Shown here in pieces: positions 32,722 through 44,321 of a stretch of 64,000 nt of DNA (position 1 is the stretch's first letter; each line of letters opens with the position of its first letter). The stretch spans positions 25,102,705-25,166,704 of the forward strand of contig CM046867.1 in the NCBI GenBank assembly GCA_025617745.1. The letters are read 5' to 3'. Source of the DNA: Heliocidaris erythrogramma. Its lineage: Eukaryota > Echinodermata > Echinoidea > Camarodonta > Echinometridae. The position numbers were made by a program, and so were the translations under genes. The notes under the pieces were generated by a model. It was not told the DNA's origin. It worked only from the letters and a program-made list of their open reading frames with translations, and searched no databases.

Positions 32722-34184
32722 GCCTTACTGCGGCAGCCCGAACACGTAGTGTTCGGGCTGCGCTTCGCAGTCCTTTGATCGCATGGATGTCACATAATTA
32801 CAAGGTCGTTTGTCAAAATGATAGCCATGAAACATGAAATCAGTTGATTTTAGGCTATTTTAGGTACTTACAATACTTTACGATTGACTGTCGTCTTTCT
32901 TTTCAATGAGGATGATACAAAAAAGGCATATTTATCTCCAAGAGCCTGTAGTAAAAACTTCCGAAGGTCGGTGTTTTGCTTGCAATGCGCATGCGTCAGC
33001 AGCTCCAATTATAATACAGACAAGAAGGGAGGATTATGAATATTCATTAGACGAGCTTGAGCGTGAGCGCTAGATCTATACGCTAGCGATCGGCGGATTA
33101 CAGTGGGTATATGAATATTCATTATTCCATTGACGAAAACTATGCCGTCATTGTAATAAACATTCATAGGCGCATGCGCAAGTGCCTATTTTCAATTTGG
33201 CTTTAACAACATGGCGAATGGGACTGGTTTCGAAAATTGAGAGTAAAAAGTGACATTCATCGATTCTACACATTTTTTAGGAAAAGCTGATTTGCGTAAA
33301 GTCTGTTTAGGTAAGTGGCATCGTATATATGATACTTTAATTTAAAAAATAATAATTACATGGCCATTTTTTAAATGGTCATTTGAACATTGGTAGATTG
33401 TGAGACCCACCGAATCGTACTGGTTTCACTCAGGACGCTGCCACTTCGTGGCAGCGTCCTGAGTGAAACCAGTACGATTCGGTGGGTCTCACAATTTACC
33501 AATGTTCAAATAACCATTGAAAAAATGGCGATCTAATAATTTTTTTTAAATTAAAGTATCATATATACGATGCCACTTACCTAAACAGACTTTGCGCAAA
33601 TCAGCTTTTCCTAAAAAATGTGTAGAATCGATGAATGTCGCTTTTTACTCTCAATTTTCGAAACCAGTCCCATTCGCCATGTTGTTGAAGCAGAAGCGAA
33701 AATAGGCACTTGCGCATGCGCCTATAAATATTTATTACAACGACGGCGTAGGTTTCGTCACAGGAATAATGAATATTCATATATCCACTGTGATCCAGCG
33801 ATCTCTACTCGCTCGAGCTCCTGCCGCTGTCACTCGTCTTAATGAATATTCATAATGGATTAATGCTCCCTTCTTGTCTATATAATTATTGGAGCTGCTG
33901 ACGCATGCGCATTGCAAGCAAAACACCGACCTACGGAAGTTTTTAGTACATGTAGCTTTTGGAGATAAATAGGCCTAGGCCTTTTTTGTATCATCCTCAT
34001 TGAAAAGAAAGACGACAGTCAATCGTAAAGTATTGTAAGTACCTAAAGTAGCCTAAAATCAATTAATGTCATGTTTCATGGCTATCATTTTGACAAACGA
34101 CCTTGTAATTAAGAGAGATCCAAGCAATCAAAGGACTGCTCATCGCAGCCCGAACACTACGTGTTCGGGCTGCCGCAGTAAGGC
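32722..34184. mobile_element. Large foldback palindrome, 1.46 kb, arms about 725-738 bp
   Basis: The two halves are reverse complements along essentially their whole length, with small indels, meeting at CTGCCACTTCGTGGCAG near 33446. The outer end of each arm carries its own hairpin (GCAGCCCGAACACGTAGTGT... closing on itself). Inside each arm are GCGCATGCGC-type NRF1 palindromes (33172 region, mirrored near 33713), an ATGGCGAATGGG start-like string and TTTAGGTAAGTGG, a consensus splice donor pointing to the centre. There is no long ORF, so it is a foldback or giant MITE. It lies in intron 1 of the unidentified gene. Confidence 0.8.
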
Positions 34185-34390
34185 CTAGCCTAGTGACTAT
34201 AGACAGTATTTGTATTGACTTTGTATTTACAAACATCGGCAATAGGAGTACATGGGGCTATACTAACTGCCAGACGTGTTATTATACGAAATATGTTTAT
34301 TTTCTCTTCCAAACAAGCATTACATGATTAACTTTGTATGTCATGTGGTGAATTACCTAATCTAGAAACTTTGATTGTCCTTCTACTCAC

Positions 34391-34500
34391 CAAATAAGCT
34401 TCAGATTCGAAGGAATGTCGAACAAATGGAACTCAGTCAGAGGGGTCGGTCGCCGGTACATTTACAGTCTGCTATGGCAATCGACAGCGCATGCGCAATA
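34391..34500 (-). promoter_or_regulatory. NRF1-type promoter and probable non-coding first exon
   Basis: On the minus strand GCGCATGCGC (34487-34496), the NRF1 recognition palindrome typical of housekeeping promoters, is followed by about 95 bp ending in a very strong donor, TTATTTG|GTGAGTAG, at 34391/34390. An ATG near 34460 opens a short upstream frame (MYRRPTPLTEFHLF...) that would stop at the junction with the 25.9-kb exon. I infer this is exon 1 of the unidentified gene. The transcription start itself is not visible. Confidence 0.5.
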
Positions 34501-34533
34501 TTGTTTCCTAGGCCCTCGCCTCCCCACCCCCCG

Positions 34534-34560
34534 CCCCCCCCCCCCCCCCCCCCCCCCCCC
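34534..34560. repeat. Poly-C run (27 bases)
   Basis: Uninterrupted C homopolymer just upstream of the minus-strand promoter. Confidence 0.9.
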
Positions 34561-35291
34561 GGAAGCCAGGGACCGTAGGCACCATAGGAGAAATGGAAAA
34601 TACAAGAACATAAATCGAGAAAAATAGGAGGAGGTAAAGGACGTTAGAAGTTAATAACCTTATGATTAACAGTTGAATCAAATATTATTATCGATCAATA
34701 CACGAACAGAGTATGAAAAGGCAAGCTGCAAACTATCATTTTGTCATTCCAACGGGTTGATGAAACTTATGAATACTGCATGACTGACAGAAAAGAAGAC
34801 ACAATAATTGAATACCAAGTAGTGGTCCTATTTAGAATTTTGGAACAATACTACGTTCCACTACACTACGTTGATAAAAAGTTAATCACAAAAGCATAGT
34901 ACAAGTAAACTCACCAAGATATTTACAACCGTGTTGAAATCTGAAAGTACAAGTTAAGGTATACAACATGGAAAATGACATCCCTGAATAATTGAATAAA
35001 CCTCTCACCTCGGAGTCATTGGATAGGATATGATCAAAAATTAATTGAATAATTTCAAAGTTCGTTGTATGCTCACTGAAGATAGATGTCAGAAATTAGA
35101 TGACCATGAAGAAGGCAATTATTATATTTCCTCGATGGTAATGACATTTGAATGAGTTTACACAGTATGGTGTTGCTCTGCCTGCAAGTGTTTGATATGG
35201 TTGAGTAGGAATTTGCTATACCTGACCCGCTTTTATTCTACCCCCGACCCATCAGGTATCCGACAAAGATGTTTGTTTCATATACGGTATA
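34561..35291. other. Upstream intergenic stretch, nothing recognised
   Basis: AT-rich, with no repeat boundaries or coding frame. Confidence 0.4.
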
Positions 35292-36334
35292 TAGTGCGTA
35301 TCAAAAAAAGTATACCCAACTTTGGTAGCTTCTAATTAACACATTATAACCTCTATGAGCTTCAAGTTTATTTCATAGTAAAGCACAACTTATATTCTGT
35401 CTAATGATACCATATTCATAGCCGTGCTGCCACGGTTGACTGAGCAGCAGGCTTTCAAAAAGTATTGTCAAAATCCTCTTGTATACCAAATCTGGGCTGA
35501 AGCAAAGAAAGTGGGTCAAAGCCAAATTTATATGCCTTTAATATTTCAGTTTGAAAACAGTTGCTGAGTTATTTCAATTGATTTTGTGTATTTGAATAGA
35601 AAGTGTGTTTAATTTCAACTCAAAATTAAGAAAATGCTTACGAGCAAGATTTATGATATTTTCTTTGCAATGATGACACAATGTTGTCTTCATCCTCATC
35701 CCTTGTTTAAGATAAGCCTTTAAATGAGTCATTCAAAATGGACAAAGTTTATTTGGAAAGTTTTTTTTTTCATTCAAGTTTAAAATAAAATACTTTGGTA
35801 ATTCTCAACACATGTATTCCTCCTTGTATTTTTCAGTCTTTAAGGAGGGTAAACCTTTGAGTTCATGTGCTATTCGAGAAAAGCATCTTATGCAGACAAA
35901 ATGGTGGAATGGACAATGAACAGAGGTTTTTAGCTATCATGAGACAAGAAGTTAGAAAGACTGTTAAAATAAATGAGGATTATCATATGGATTGAAACAA
36001 GGTCATGTTAAGGCTTAGACACACTGGATCATTTTAAACAATAAAGAATTAAAGCATGAAAGAGAATTCAACTTCTAAAAGGGTTTTAGACAAAGTAACA
36101 CATTCATATGGCTTGACCCACATTCGTTAGATTAGCCCAAACTTGATATTGACAACACTTTTTAAAAACCCTGGTGCTCAGTCATCCGTGGCAGAAAAGT
36201 CATGAAAGAGGTATCATTGAACAGAAAGTAAGTTACTCTTCACCACGAAATAAATTGCAAGGTCACATTGGTTATAACTGTTTAATTAGAAACTATCAAA
36301 GTTAGGTATACTTTTTTTTTTATATACACACTGT
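35292..36334. mobile_element. Long-TIR element, 1.04 kb
   Basis: The ends TAGTGCGTATCAAAAAAAGT and the right-end complement CAGTGTGTATATAAAAAAAA (then AGTATACC) begin inverted repeats that extend inward for several hundred bases. TGCCACGGTTGACTGAGCAG pairs with a version of CTGCCACGGATGACTGAGCA, and GTGGGTCAAAGCC with GTGGGTCAAGCC. CAGTGCGT-type ends suggest the mariner/Tc1 superfamily. No transposase remains. Confidence 0.65.
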
Positions 36335-36388
36335 ATAATAGATAATGACGATAGATTTTTGGCCTTCCCTATATAAAAACAACATAAC

Positions 36389-37303
36389 GTTGGTGAGGTT
36401 TACGGTTCACCATGTGTTAAGTCCTGAAAAGGACTGCATGTTGGGTTAGAGAAGGATGAGCAAGGAGAGAAGAGGACATAATTATAAAAGAGCGAGAGAG
36501 AGAAAAAAAAAATAGGATGGTACAGATTATTTGAAGACGGATAGTTAAGCTGTCCGGAACAACGTCGAGCACCTTCTCCGCCCTTCATCTGGTTTACTAC
36601 CTTTCCAAGTAAGATTCTCTGTCCTTATATTCTATTTCTCTGTTTTATCCCATCTTCTCTCATTTCTCTACTATTCTCTAACCCAACAGTCATTTTCAGG
36701 AAAATCCAAAGGGGGTGGCGACAATTTTTTTTTTCGCCAGACCTTCAAAATTCGCTCAGTGGGGGGGGGGGGGGGGTTATGGGGGTTATGGGGGTTATGG
36801 GGGTCCAGTTTCCCTCGATAATTCCCTGACAAGCAAAAAAAATATGTCCTCATATTCTATTTCTCTGTTTTATCCCATCTTCTCTCATTGCTCTACTATT
36901 CTCTAACCCAACAGTCATTTTCAGGAAAATCCAAAGGGGGTGGCGACAATTTTTTTTTCTCGTCAGACCTTCAAAGTTTGCTCAGTGGGGGGGGGGGGGT
37001 TATGGGGGTCCAGTTTCCCTCGATAATTCCCTGACAAGCAAAAAAAAAAAGTTCTTCATTCTAAAAGGGGGGCACAATCGAGAAAATGGCGGATCGTCTA
37101 TGGTCAAAATGAATACATGTACTTTTCTTCCAAAAAGGGGGGGGGCACGGTCCGGAAGTGCCCCCCTGGATCCTCCAATGGGTTAATTTATTTATTGTTT
37201 GATTTTTGTGTAATTTTCATCATCCGACGCAGGACAATTATCTTTTTTATTTTTCAGTCATTTTCAGGACTTACACACGTTGTGAACCGTAAACCTCACC
37301 AAC
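36389..37303. mobile_element. TIR element, 915 bp, with internal duplication
   Basis: TIRs GTTGGTGAGGTTTACGGTTC at the left and GAACCGTAAACCTCACCAAC at the right. The similarity continues as CCTTTTCAGGACTTA-like on both sides. Inside, about 225 bp is duplicated in tandem (see next entry). Confidence 0.7.
36625..37048. repeat. Tandem duplication of about 225 bp with G-runs
   Basis: TATTCTATTTCTCTGTTTTA...CCCTCGATAATTCCCTGACA occurs twice (from about 36627 and 36853). The first copy has a run of 16 G and four GGGGGTTAT units. The second has fewer. The G-runs could form quadruplexes. Confidence 0.8.
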
Positions 37304-38850
37304 ATTGGCTATTCCATCATGCAAGCATCAAAGAACAACCAAAAAAACCCACAGTAATGGAATCTAGGAGGTTGCCACTTAGATTGGGGCTGTTATTGCT
37401 TTTTTATATATTATATTACAAGCACTCCACCCATTGGAATCGATTTTCCCAGCTCGTTCGTCCTACGTCTCAATTGTCTTACAATTCACATTGGTCCTAT
37501 TATTCATTCATTTATTTATTTATTCATTCATTTATTTAATCATTTATGTATTACTTTATTCATTTAATTGATTATTTAATTTCCACGTCTGTTACATATA
37601 TCATTTTTGTCGTGCGTCTCATTGGAACAAAAATACTTATTGGCCCTATGCCATATTTGTCCTATGTCTCACAAGTCCTACGTATCATTGGTCCTATGTC
37701 ACGTTTGTCCTACATCCTGTCGGTCTCATAAAAACTAACATTAGCCCAACATGAGATGTAGTTGTTCATTAATCGCGTCGTTTGGTGCATGTCTGACCAG
37801 TGAGATGCATGTAGTACTGTGTAGACCTGTCTATGATCATTATAATGATACCTGCCCCGTCGACATTATTTTCGAAGTTGTCCTCTTTGCCATTCGTAGT
37901 TTTCACTTACATGATAAACGTTGTTGTTGCTGCTGCTGGTGCTTTCTTTCTACACGTTATAATTAATATTGTGTATACCATACTCTAGCTCTGAACTTGC
38001 TTCTCACCCCCCCCCTTGTCCTTCTCTCTCTCTCTCTCTCTCTCTACCCCTCTATCTTTCTCTCTCTCTCTTTCTCTCTACCTCTTCCTCTTTGATAGAA
38101 CTATATACTGATATCTTTAACTGTTTGTCAATTTCAACTGATCCCCTTTCCACTTCCCCTCTCCATTTTCCCTAGCCCTCTAAGAATATTTTCACTCATG
38201 GTAGTGGATTTCCTTCTCCAAAGTAAATTCAAAGAATTCCCCCTAGCATCACTTATCTTTCATTCGGAATGCACACCACATTAACATATTAAGGTCTTCA
38301 AAAGTATTCCCTCCGGTTTTCCCTTTGAGCTTGAATATTGAATAATGGGTGCAATATTTTACCTGAATGAGAAGACCCTGGGTAGGGTAATGATTCATGT
38401 CTCCTATAGCATCATGGTTACCTTGCCATGTTTGACAAAACTGCGAGGCGCGTATCCGGGGTTCGTATAATATCTTCAAATATCGTGTTAGAAGGAGGCA
38501 TCATTTCATTATTTCGTTTCACTTTTCGATATTTTTGTCACAGGATCTGAATGAAATCTATTTCATATTTTGATTCATTTCATTCTGCCTGTGATAGAAT
38601 ATGAACAAGTACAAAATAACCCAGTGCCATTTTTTTACAAAAGGAAACCTACATTCGACCCTAATATCTAATAAGGAATCAATCACACTTGCTTTAATCT
38701 ATAATATTCCGATATGATATAGCTTATACTTTTCCAGTTTATATGACATGAACATATATCAGATATTGAAGCATTGATCTCTGTTTAAAAAAAAAAAAAA
38801 AAAAAAAATTAAATCGCTCTTGCGCAAGTATGGAGGTTCTGAATGATTAT
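37304..38850. other. Intergenic stretch, nothing recognised
   Basis: AT-rich. GGTCCTAT/GTCCTACGTCTCA phrases recur at 37460-37715 with (TTTA)n. (CT)n lies at about 38020-38080 and poly-A at 38787-38807. No coding frame. Confidence 0.4.
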
Positions 38851-38851
38851 A

Positions 38852-39054
38852 TGCAGAGGTGTTTTGGTCTAGTGGATAGGTCCCTGGACTATGAACCACA
38901 AGGTACGGAGTTCCAATTCCTGGCGCAGCAATAATGTCTTTTGGCAAGATATTAATCTACATTTTCCACACTCGACCCAGGACAAGTAAATGGGTACCTG
39001 GCTGGAATTAGTTCCTTGAAATGCTTATAGAGCTTCTTCTTCTTCTTCTTCTTT
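38852..39054 (+). mobile_element. tRNA-derived SINE
   Basis: The A-box-like TTTTGGTCTAGTGGATAGG and the B-box-like GGAGTTCCAATTCC lie the right distance apart for a tRNA head. The body contains CGACCCAGGACAAG and TAAATGGGTACCTGGC, as in sea-urchin tRNA SINEs. The 3' end runs into (CTT)n. I think of SURF1-type elements but cannot confirm the family. Confidence 0.65.
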
Positions 39055-39055
39055 C

Positions 39056-40969
39056 ATTATTATTGTTATTATCATCATTACCACTTGAAATGTTTTAGAG
39101 TCACTATTGTTCGAAGTGACAATGGAAATAACCAACGAAAGCGTTTGTTTGTTTTTTATTAGCAGAAAGATGATCTGTGAATTACAAAATGAATAGGCAC
39201 CTCTTCCGTACAGTCCCTGCTCCTTCCCATGTCATCTATCTGTTGCCAAACCATTGCTACTGCCTGCCTCATAATTGCACTCCTGCTTAACCACTGCTAA
39301 ATATCCATATTAAAACCTGGACATCGAGGATCAGGTTTAATATCTTAATTCTATAAATCAAGTACAAAAGGTCCAAATAAATAATCTCTTGAACGATATT
39401 GTTGTCATAATAAGGGAAGATCCAGGTTTCCGTAAGAGAGATGGGGTGCACGATTCCGAAAAATTCCTGACAAATAAAAATCCTTTTGTGTATTTAAGGA
39501 ATGCTAAATTGGGTTTTAAAGGCGGGTGGGCAGGTGGGAACGGACTGGTTGTGCCCCCTTCAATCCGTGAGTTCATTATATTTCCCTTATCGATTTTTTT
39601 CCTGTACTCAAACACAAGAACTTCTAATACAGGATGGGCCTTTCTGCTCATTTTTTTTTCTCTGTTTTGTTTTTGTGTTTGTTTTTACTAATATTTATTT
39701 GGTTTTCGTCAGAATCCTATGACTCAACAAGTTTATAATGAGTCATGTGATTCAGACGAAAATCCACTAAATATAACCTATATGTTCGATGTTTATTGCT
39801 TATTTCTATTTATAAAAATTAAATCAAAAATATTGATTGCAGACATGCCAACTAGTACGATTTCCTCTCCCAGTTTCGCTCTTATTACACTTGATAAGGG
39901 GGTACCAACATCTATGGATGTCTGGAATTAATTTGGAACACAACATTACCATAATGCATCGCACCTGTCTCTTCGAACAACCTTTTGTTGTCCAGTGGCA
40001 TTAACTATTTATGGCTTTGGGTTACAAGAACTGTTCTAAATTTTTGTCTGTGATACACAATGCCATACCCCCTTATTAACCGTAAAAGGTAAGGAATACG
40101 ATTTTAGGTTGGCAGCACTGTGATTGTGCTTTTGAAACAGAATTTATACATCAAATTGTTAGTTCTTTTGATTGTTTCCATTGTTCTATCAATTCATTAT
40201 TCGCTACCTGTCCGCTCTATCTCACCACCATCTCTTCCAGCGTGCATCAATTGACGATTAAAATGATTCGCTTATAACTGTTTTTATTCCTTCTTCATTT
40301 TTCCTTACACTAAATGGTTCATTAATCACTCAACTAGAACTCTCGTAGAGGTGTAGTCCACTCGTCTCGATTCGAAATCTAATAAGGGCAGAAGAGTGGT
40401 CCTATCGACTTGCAATCGACGTAGCCCGGGGGTCTATGCCGATATAACGCATTGGCCTATGATTGGGCATCAAATTAGCCCATCCATGGGAATGCAAAGC
40501 ATCAGATAGTAAGCAATGCTTCTGCCCCAGAGCTGGAATCAACTAGCCTGCTCATGTTGATGGTGTACAAGGGGAAAAGACGAATACATGTGAATCATTT
40601 TCCTGAAGTAAATATTCCGCAACGGCCTATTATATGAACCATTGAATGAATCGTTATAATAGGTTTCCGAATAATAAGGTTACAAAAAAAAAAAAAAATT
40701 GTCAAAACTTGGCAATGAAGACTGTTAGAGACTATTTTACTCTAAAATAGTCGCTAACCAAATTACTAACTTAAATTTTTACCATGTATATCACTTTATT
40801 TCTTACTTCGCTGGATTGCAAATGTCAGAAGATACCTGACCAAACATAAAATAAAGGCATATGATTATCATTTTAGTTCAGCGGCTGATCCAGGATTCTT
40901 TGAGTCCCCCACCCCGAAAAGAATAAAGAATGTTATAGCTGGGGGGGGGGGGAATTTTCATCAGATTGT
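39056..40969. other. Intergenic stretch, nothing recognised
   Basis: AT-rich with poly-A near 40683-40697 and a G-run near 40941. A GATATAACGC phrase near 40441 is shared with the minisatellite at 12189. No gene. Confidence 0.4.
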
Positions 40970-41410
40970 TCGTCGAAGCTTGTACTGCTCTTTAGTTTGC
41001 ATCCTTGTGTGGGGCAATACCTATACGTCTAATATAAGTATAAGCTATTTGCAAAAGAAGATAACAAGAATTGTCTGCGATGTACCATCTGGAACTCACA
41101 CCAACCCCTTATTTCATGACTTGAGACTCTTAAAGTTGGGAAATATTGTAAGTCACCAACAGTACGTTTGTATATATACATGTAAGTGCATTTACAAATA
41201 TTTTTACAATTTTGTAAGCTGTTTAATCTTAATTGTGATTTTCATAATTATCCAACAAGATCTGCTAGAGACATCCATATTCCTTAGACATAGAACAGTT
41301 GCGTTTCAACAAAATATTCGATTTTCTGGTCCCAAACTCTGGAACAACTTAAATGACTCCATTAAAACTTGCCCTTCACTCCAAACATTTACCCGTACTG
41401 TAAAATATAT
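40970..41410 (+). pseudogene. LINE reverse-transcriptase C-terminal remnant (CR1/L2/jockey-like)
   Basis: The frame from about 40975 contains LVWGNTYTSNISISYLQKKI, TRIVCDV, HTNPLFHDLRLLKLGNI and later FSGPKLWNNLNDSIKTCPSL. This is the conserved order just after the reverse-transcriptase palm in CR1-, L2- and jockey-type LINEs (WGNTY..., KK..R.I, TNPLF..L..LKL, GP..WN.L...IK). An AT-rich patch (41170-41270) replaces the middle and (TA)n truncates the end. No catalytic motif is present. It is a dead fragment. Confidence 0.6.
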
Positions 41411-41431
41411 GTATATATATATATATATATA
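41410..41431. repeat. (TA)n microsatellite
   Basis: A second (TA)n tract lies at 41725-41745 on the other side of the inverted repeat. Confidence 0.9.
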
Positions 41432-41492
41432 ACAAGTGTAAGGAAATAACATATACAACAGCTTTGGCAAATCTCGTGGAAATAAATACAAA

Positions 41493-41725
41493 TGTGAAAG
41501 AAATTGCGAGAATAACGTTGCGTAGCTCAATCAAAGTTCCCCAGAGCTGTCCTCCCTTTTTTTGAAATTTTTGCAAAGGCTGAAAAAATGTCTAAGCCAA
41601 CGACCCGGGTTCGATTCCCGGCGGAGACATTTTTTCAGCCTTTGCAAAAATTTCAAAAAAAGGGAGGACAGCTCTGGGGAACTTTGATTGAGCTACGCAA
41701 CGTTATTCTCGCAATTTCTTTCACA
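41493..41725. repeat. 101-bp perfect inverted repeat around a tRNA T-arm-like loop
   Basis: Bases 41493-41593 and 41625-41725 are exact reverse complements. The 31-base loop (41594-41624) contains CGACCCGGGTTCGATTCCCG, a T stem-loop with a consensus B box. Both arms are bordered by (TA)n. The joint TGTCT...AGACA next to the loop would form an acceptor-like stem. Confidence 0.9.
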
Positions 41726-42584
41726 TATATATATATATATATATACACTTCGTACAATATAGTCAGTAGCACATATTGCAGATTTTTCTTTTTTCTTTTT
41801 TTTTTCTTTTACATATTGTGGTGTATTTTATAATTGTTGTATAATATCATATGTGTAAACATGTATTGGTAAGGCGACCCCAACATAAGCCATGTACTTT
41901 CTGGAACCCTGTCACTGAACATTTCATTTTTGTATGTATTTGATTATGAGAAGGAAATTAATGTGTTTTAAATCTGAATCTGAATCTGAAGATGTCCGAT
42001 GTGCCCTCAATATAGCCCCCAACCACACACCCCCACCCCAAAAAAAAGCAACAACAACAACAACAACTCACCACTGATATTGTACAAATAAGTACTTTGT
42101 AGAAGATATAATCTGAAATAGGCAATTTTGAGTGTAAAAGCTACAAAAGAATAAGTGTTGTAAACATGCTCATTTTCATCTTCGCGCATGTCGTAAATCA
42201 ACGATAAAAAAAAAAAGAATCCAAAATCCTCTGTTAGCACATCAGCCGATAACAATGTTACTTGAAAGCCTTGAAAGTATCCAGTTTGTTTGCAAAGGTA
42301 TTTTAAGATAGAGACAAAGATTATTTAAAACATTTAGATTTCCCCCACGTTTTCTCTTAGGAAAATTAATTGTGAAAATAAGGCGAGGGGAGCACATTTT
42401 GGTACATTTTTGTAAAAGCCATGATATTCGTCATGTTTATATTGGTGCATCTATGATTTTCCAGTATATCGATATCATGAAATAACCATGAAAGTTTATG
42501 ATTATTAAGAAAATCTGGATTTCTCTTTGAGAACAAAATTCCTAGTTATTCTTGCTTTCTATGATTCATGAACGTTAATAGAAC
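41726..42584. other. Intergenic; possible LINE tail then nothing
   Basis: AATCTGAATCTGAATCTGAAG near 41971-41990 is a short hexamer tail like those at LINE 3' ends and may belong to the 40.97-kb remnant. The rest is not recognised. Confidence 0.35.
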
Positions 42585-43217
42585 TAGCCGATTACCCGGG
42601 GGATCGCGGTTCTCGGACATACGCGGTTCTCAGGCTTTGCAAATAAACAAATCTCATCCTTGGTCCCCATAGGACATTCCCTACCATTTGACCTTGAAAT
42701 GACCTCGGATGACCTTGTAATCGGCGCCAAAATTTTCGCTAACCTAACTTCTCCCCACATGCCAACTTTGGTCCCCATAGCACTTTCGGTTAAGATTTGA
42801 CCCTAGATGACCCCTAGATGACCTTTGACCTCTCGGATCAACACGAAAAGTGCGCCACAAACATCGTGGACCCAACACCTATCCCTATACCAACTTTCAA
42901 CTCCATAGCACTTTCGGTTAAGATTTGACCCTGTTTGACCCCTAGATGACCTTTGACCTCTCGGATCAACACGAAAAGTGCGCCACAAACCTCGTGGACC
43001 CAACACCTATCCCTATACCAACTTTCAACTCCATAGCACTTTCGGTTAAGATTTGACCCTATTTGACCCCTAGATGACCTTTGACCTCTCGGATCAACAC
43101 AAAAAGTGCGCCACAAACCTCGTGGACCCAACACCTATCCCTATACCAACTTTCAACTCAATGCGTCAACAGATGGCGAAACGCATAGCCGGACAGACAG
43201 ACAGAATCCATTTTATT
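42585..43217. repeat. Repeat family C, copy 1, with three 128-bp units
   Basis: Starts GAACTAGCCGATTACCCGGG (just before 42585) and ends GGACAGACAGACAGAATCC. The centre holds three tandem 128-bp units beginning CACTTTCGGTTAAGATTTGA at 42781, 42909 and 43037. Each has TGACCTTTGACCT (42819, 42947, 43075). Short open frames on the minus strand merely track the repeat. Confidence 0.9.
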
Positions 43218-43292
43218 AGTAATTTTTTAGTAATATATAATATAATATAATAATAATATAATATATATATATAATATATATATATATAATAT
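43218..43292. repeat. AT-only spacer
   Basis: TAATATAATA and (TA)n between the two family C copies. Confidence 0.85.
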
Positions 43293-43920
43293 TAGAACTA
43301 GCCGATTACCCGGGGGATCGCGGTTCTCAGACTTTGCAAATAAACAAATCTCATCCTTGGTCCCCATAGGACATTCCCTACCATTTGACCTTGAAATGAC
43401 CTCGGATGACCTTGTAATCGGCGCCAAAATTTTCGCTAACCTAACTTCACCCCACATGCCAACTTTGGTCCCCATAGCACTTTCGGTTAAGATTTGACCC
43501 TATTTGACCCCTAGATGACCTTTGACCTCTCGGATCAACACGAAAAGTGCGCCACAAACCTCGTGGACCCAACACCTATCCCTATACCAACTTTCAACTC
43601 CATAGCACTTTCGGTTAAGATTTGATCCTATTTGACCCCTAGATGACCTTTGACCTCTCGGATCAACACGAAAAGTGCGCCACAAACCTCGTGGACCCAA
43701 CACCTATCCCTATACCAACTTTCAACTCCATAGCACTTTCGGTTAAGATTTGACCCTGTTTGACCCCTAGATGACCTTTGACCTCTCGGATCAACACGAA
43801 AAGTGCGCCACAAACCTCGTGGACCCAACACCTATCCCTATACCAACTTTCAACTCAATGCGTCAACAGATGGCGAAACGCAAAGCCGGACAGACAGACA
43901 GACAGAATCCATTTTTTTAG
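43293..43920. repeat. Repeat family C, copy 2, with three 128-bp units
   Basis: Same layout as copy 1. Units start at 43478, 43606 and 43734, with TGACCTTTGACCT at 43516, 43644 and 43772. It ends in a slightly longer ACAGACAGACAG run followed by (TA)n at 43933-43958. Confidence 0.9.
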
Positions 43921-44321
43921 TAATATAGATATAGATATATATATATATATATATATATAATTTTATTGGCTAGATAGTTTAGCTTATGAGTCGTACAGCC
44001 TGTTTCACCCGAAGGTTCATCAGCGACTGACCAGTATTACAATATTTACAAGAGAGCAAGACAAGATGATAGAAAACATGTTCAGTGAAGTAAGAAAAGT
44101 ACAATAAATGATTGATAACACAACAGGTATTACAAGTACTACTGAATGGGATTACAGGGCATTACAGTGACTGCCCGTTCAACTACGGGGATAAGGGTGA
44201 AATAAGGGTAAATATAGTGATTGGGGGGGGGGGGGGGTTTCATCCATATCCAGAAAGGAGGAATTTTTTCTTGTGTCTACATGTAGATGTGAGTTCGGAT
44301 CTTGAGTTCAATGTGGTGTCC

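Noticed and set aside
41594..41624. Complete tRNA gene in the hairpin loop
   Set aside because: Only a T-arm-like piece is present. There is no D arm or anticodon arm.
42584..43831. Family of similar small proteins on the minus strand
   Set aside because: Frames restart in each 128-bp unit, a length not divisible by three. This is repeat structure, not coding.
42781..43860. CRISPR array
   Set aside because: The 128-bp units are contiguous without unique spacers, in a eukaryotic context.
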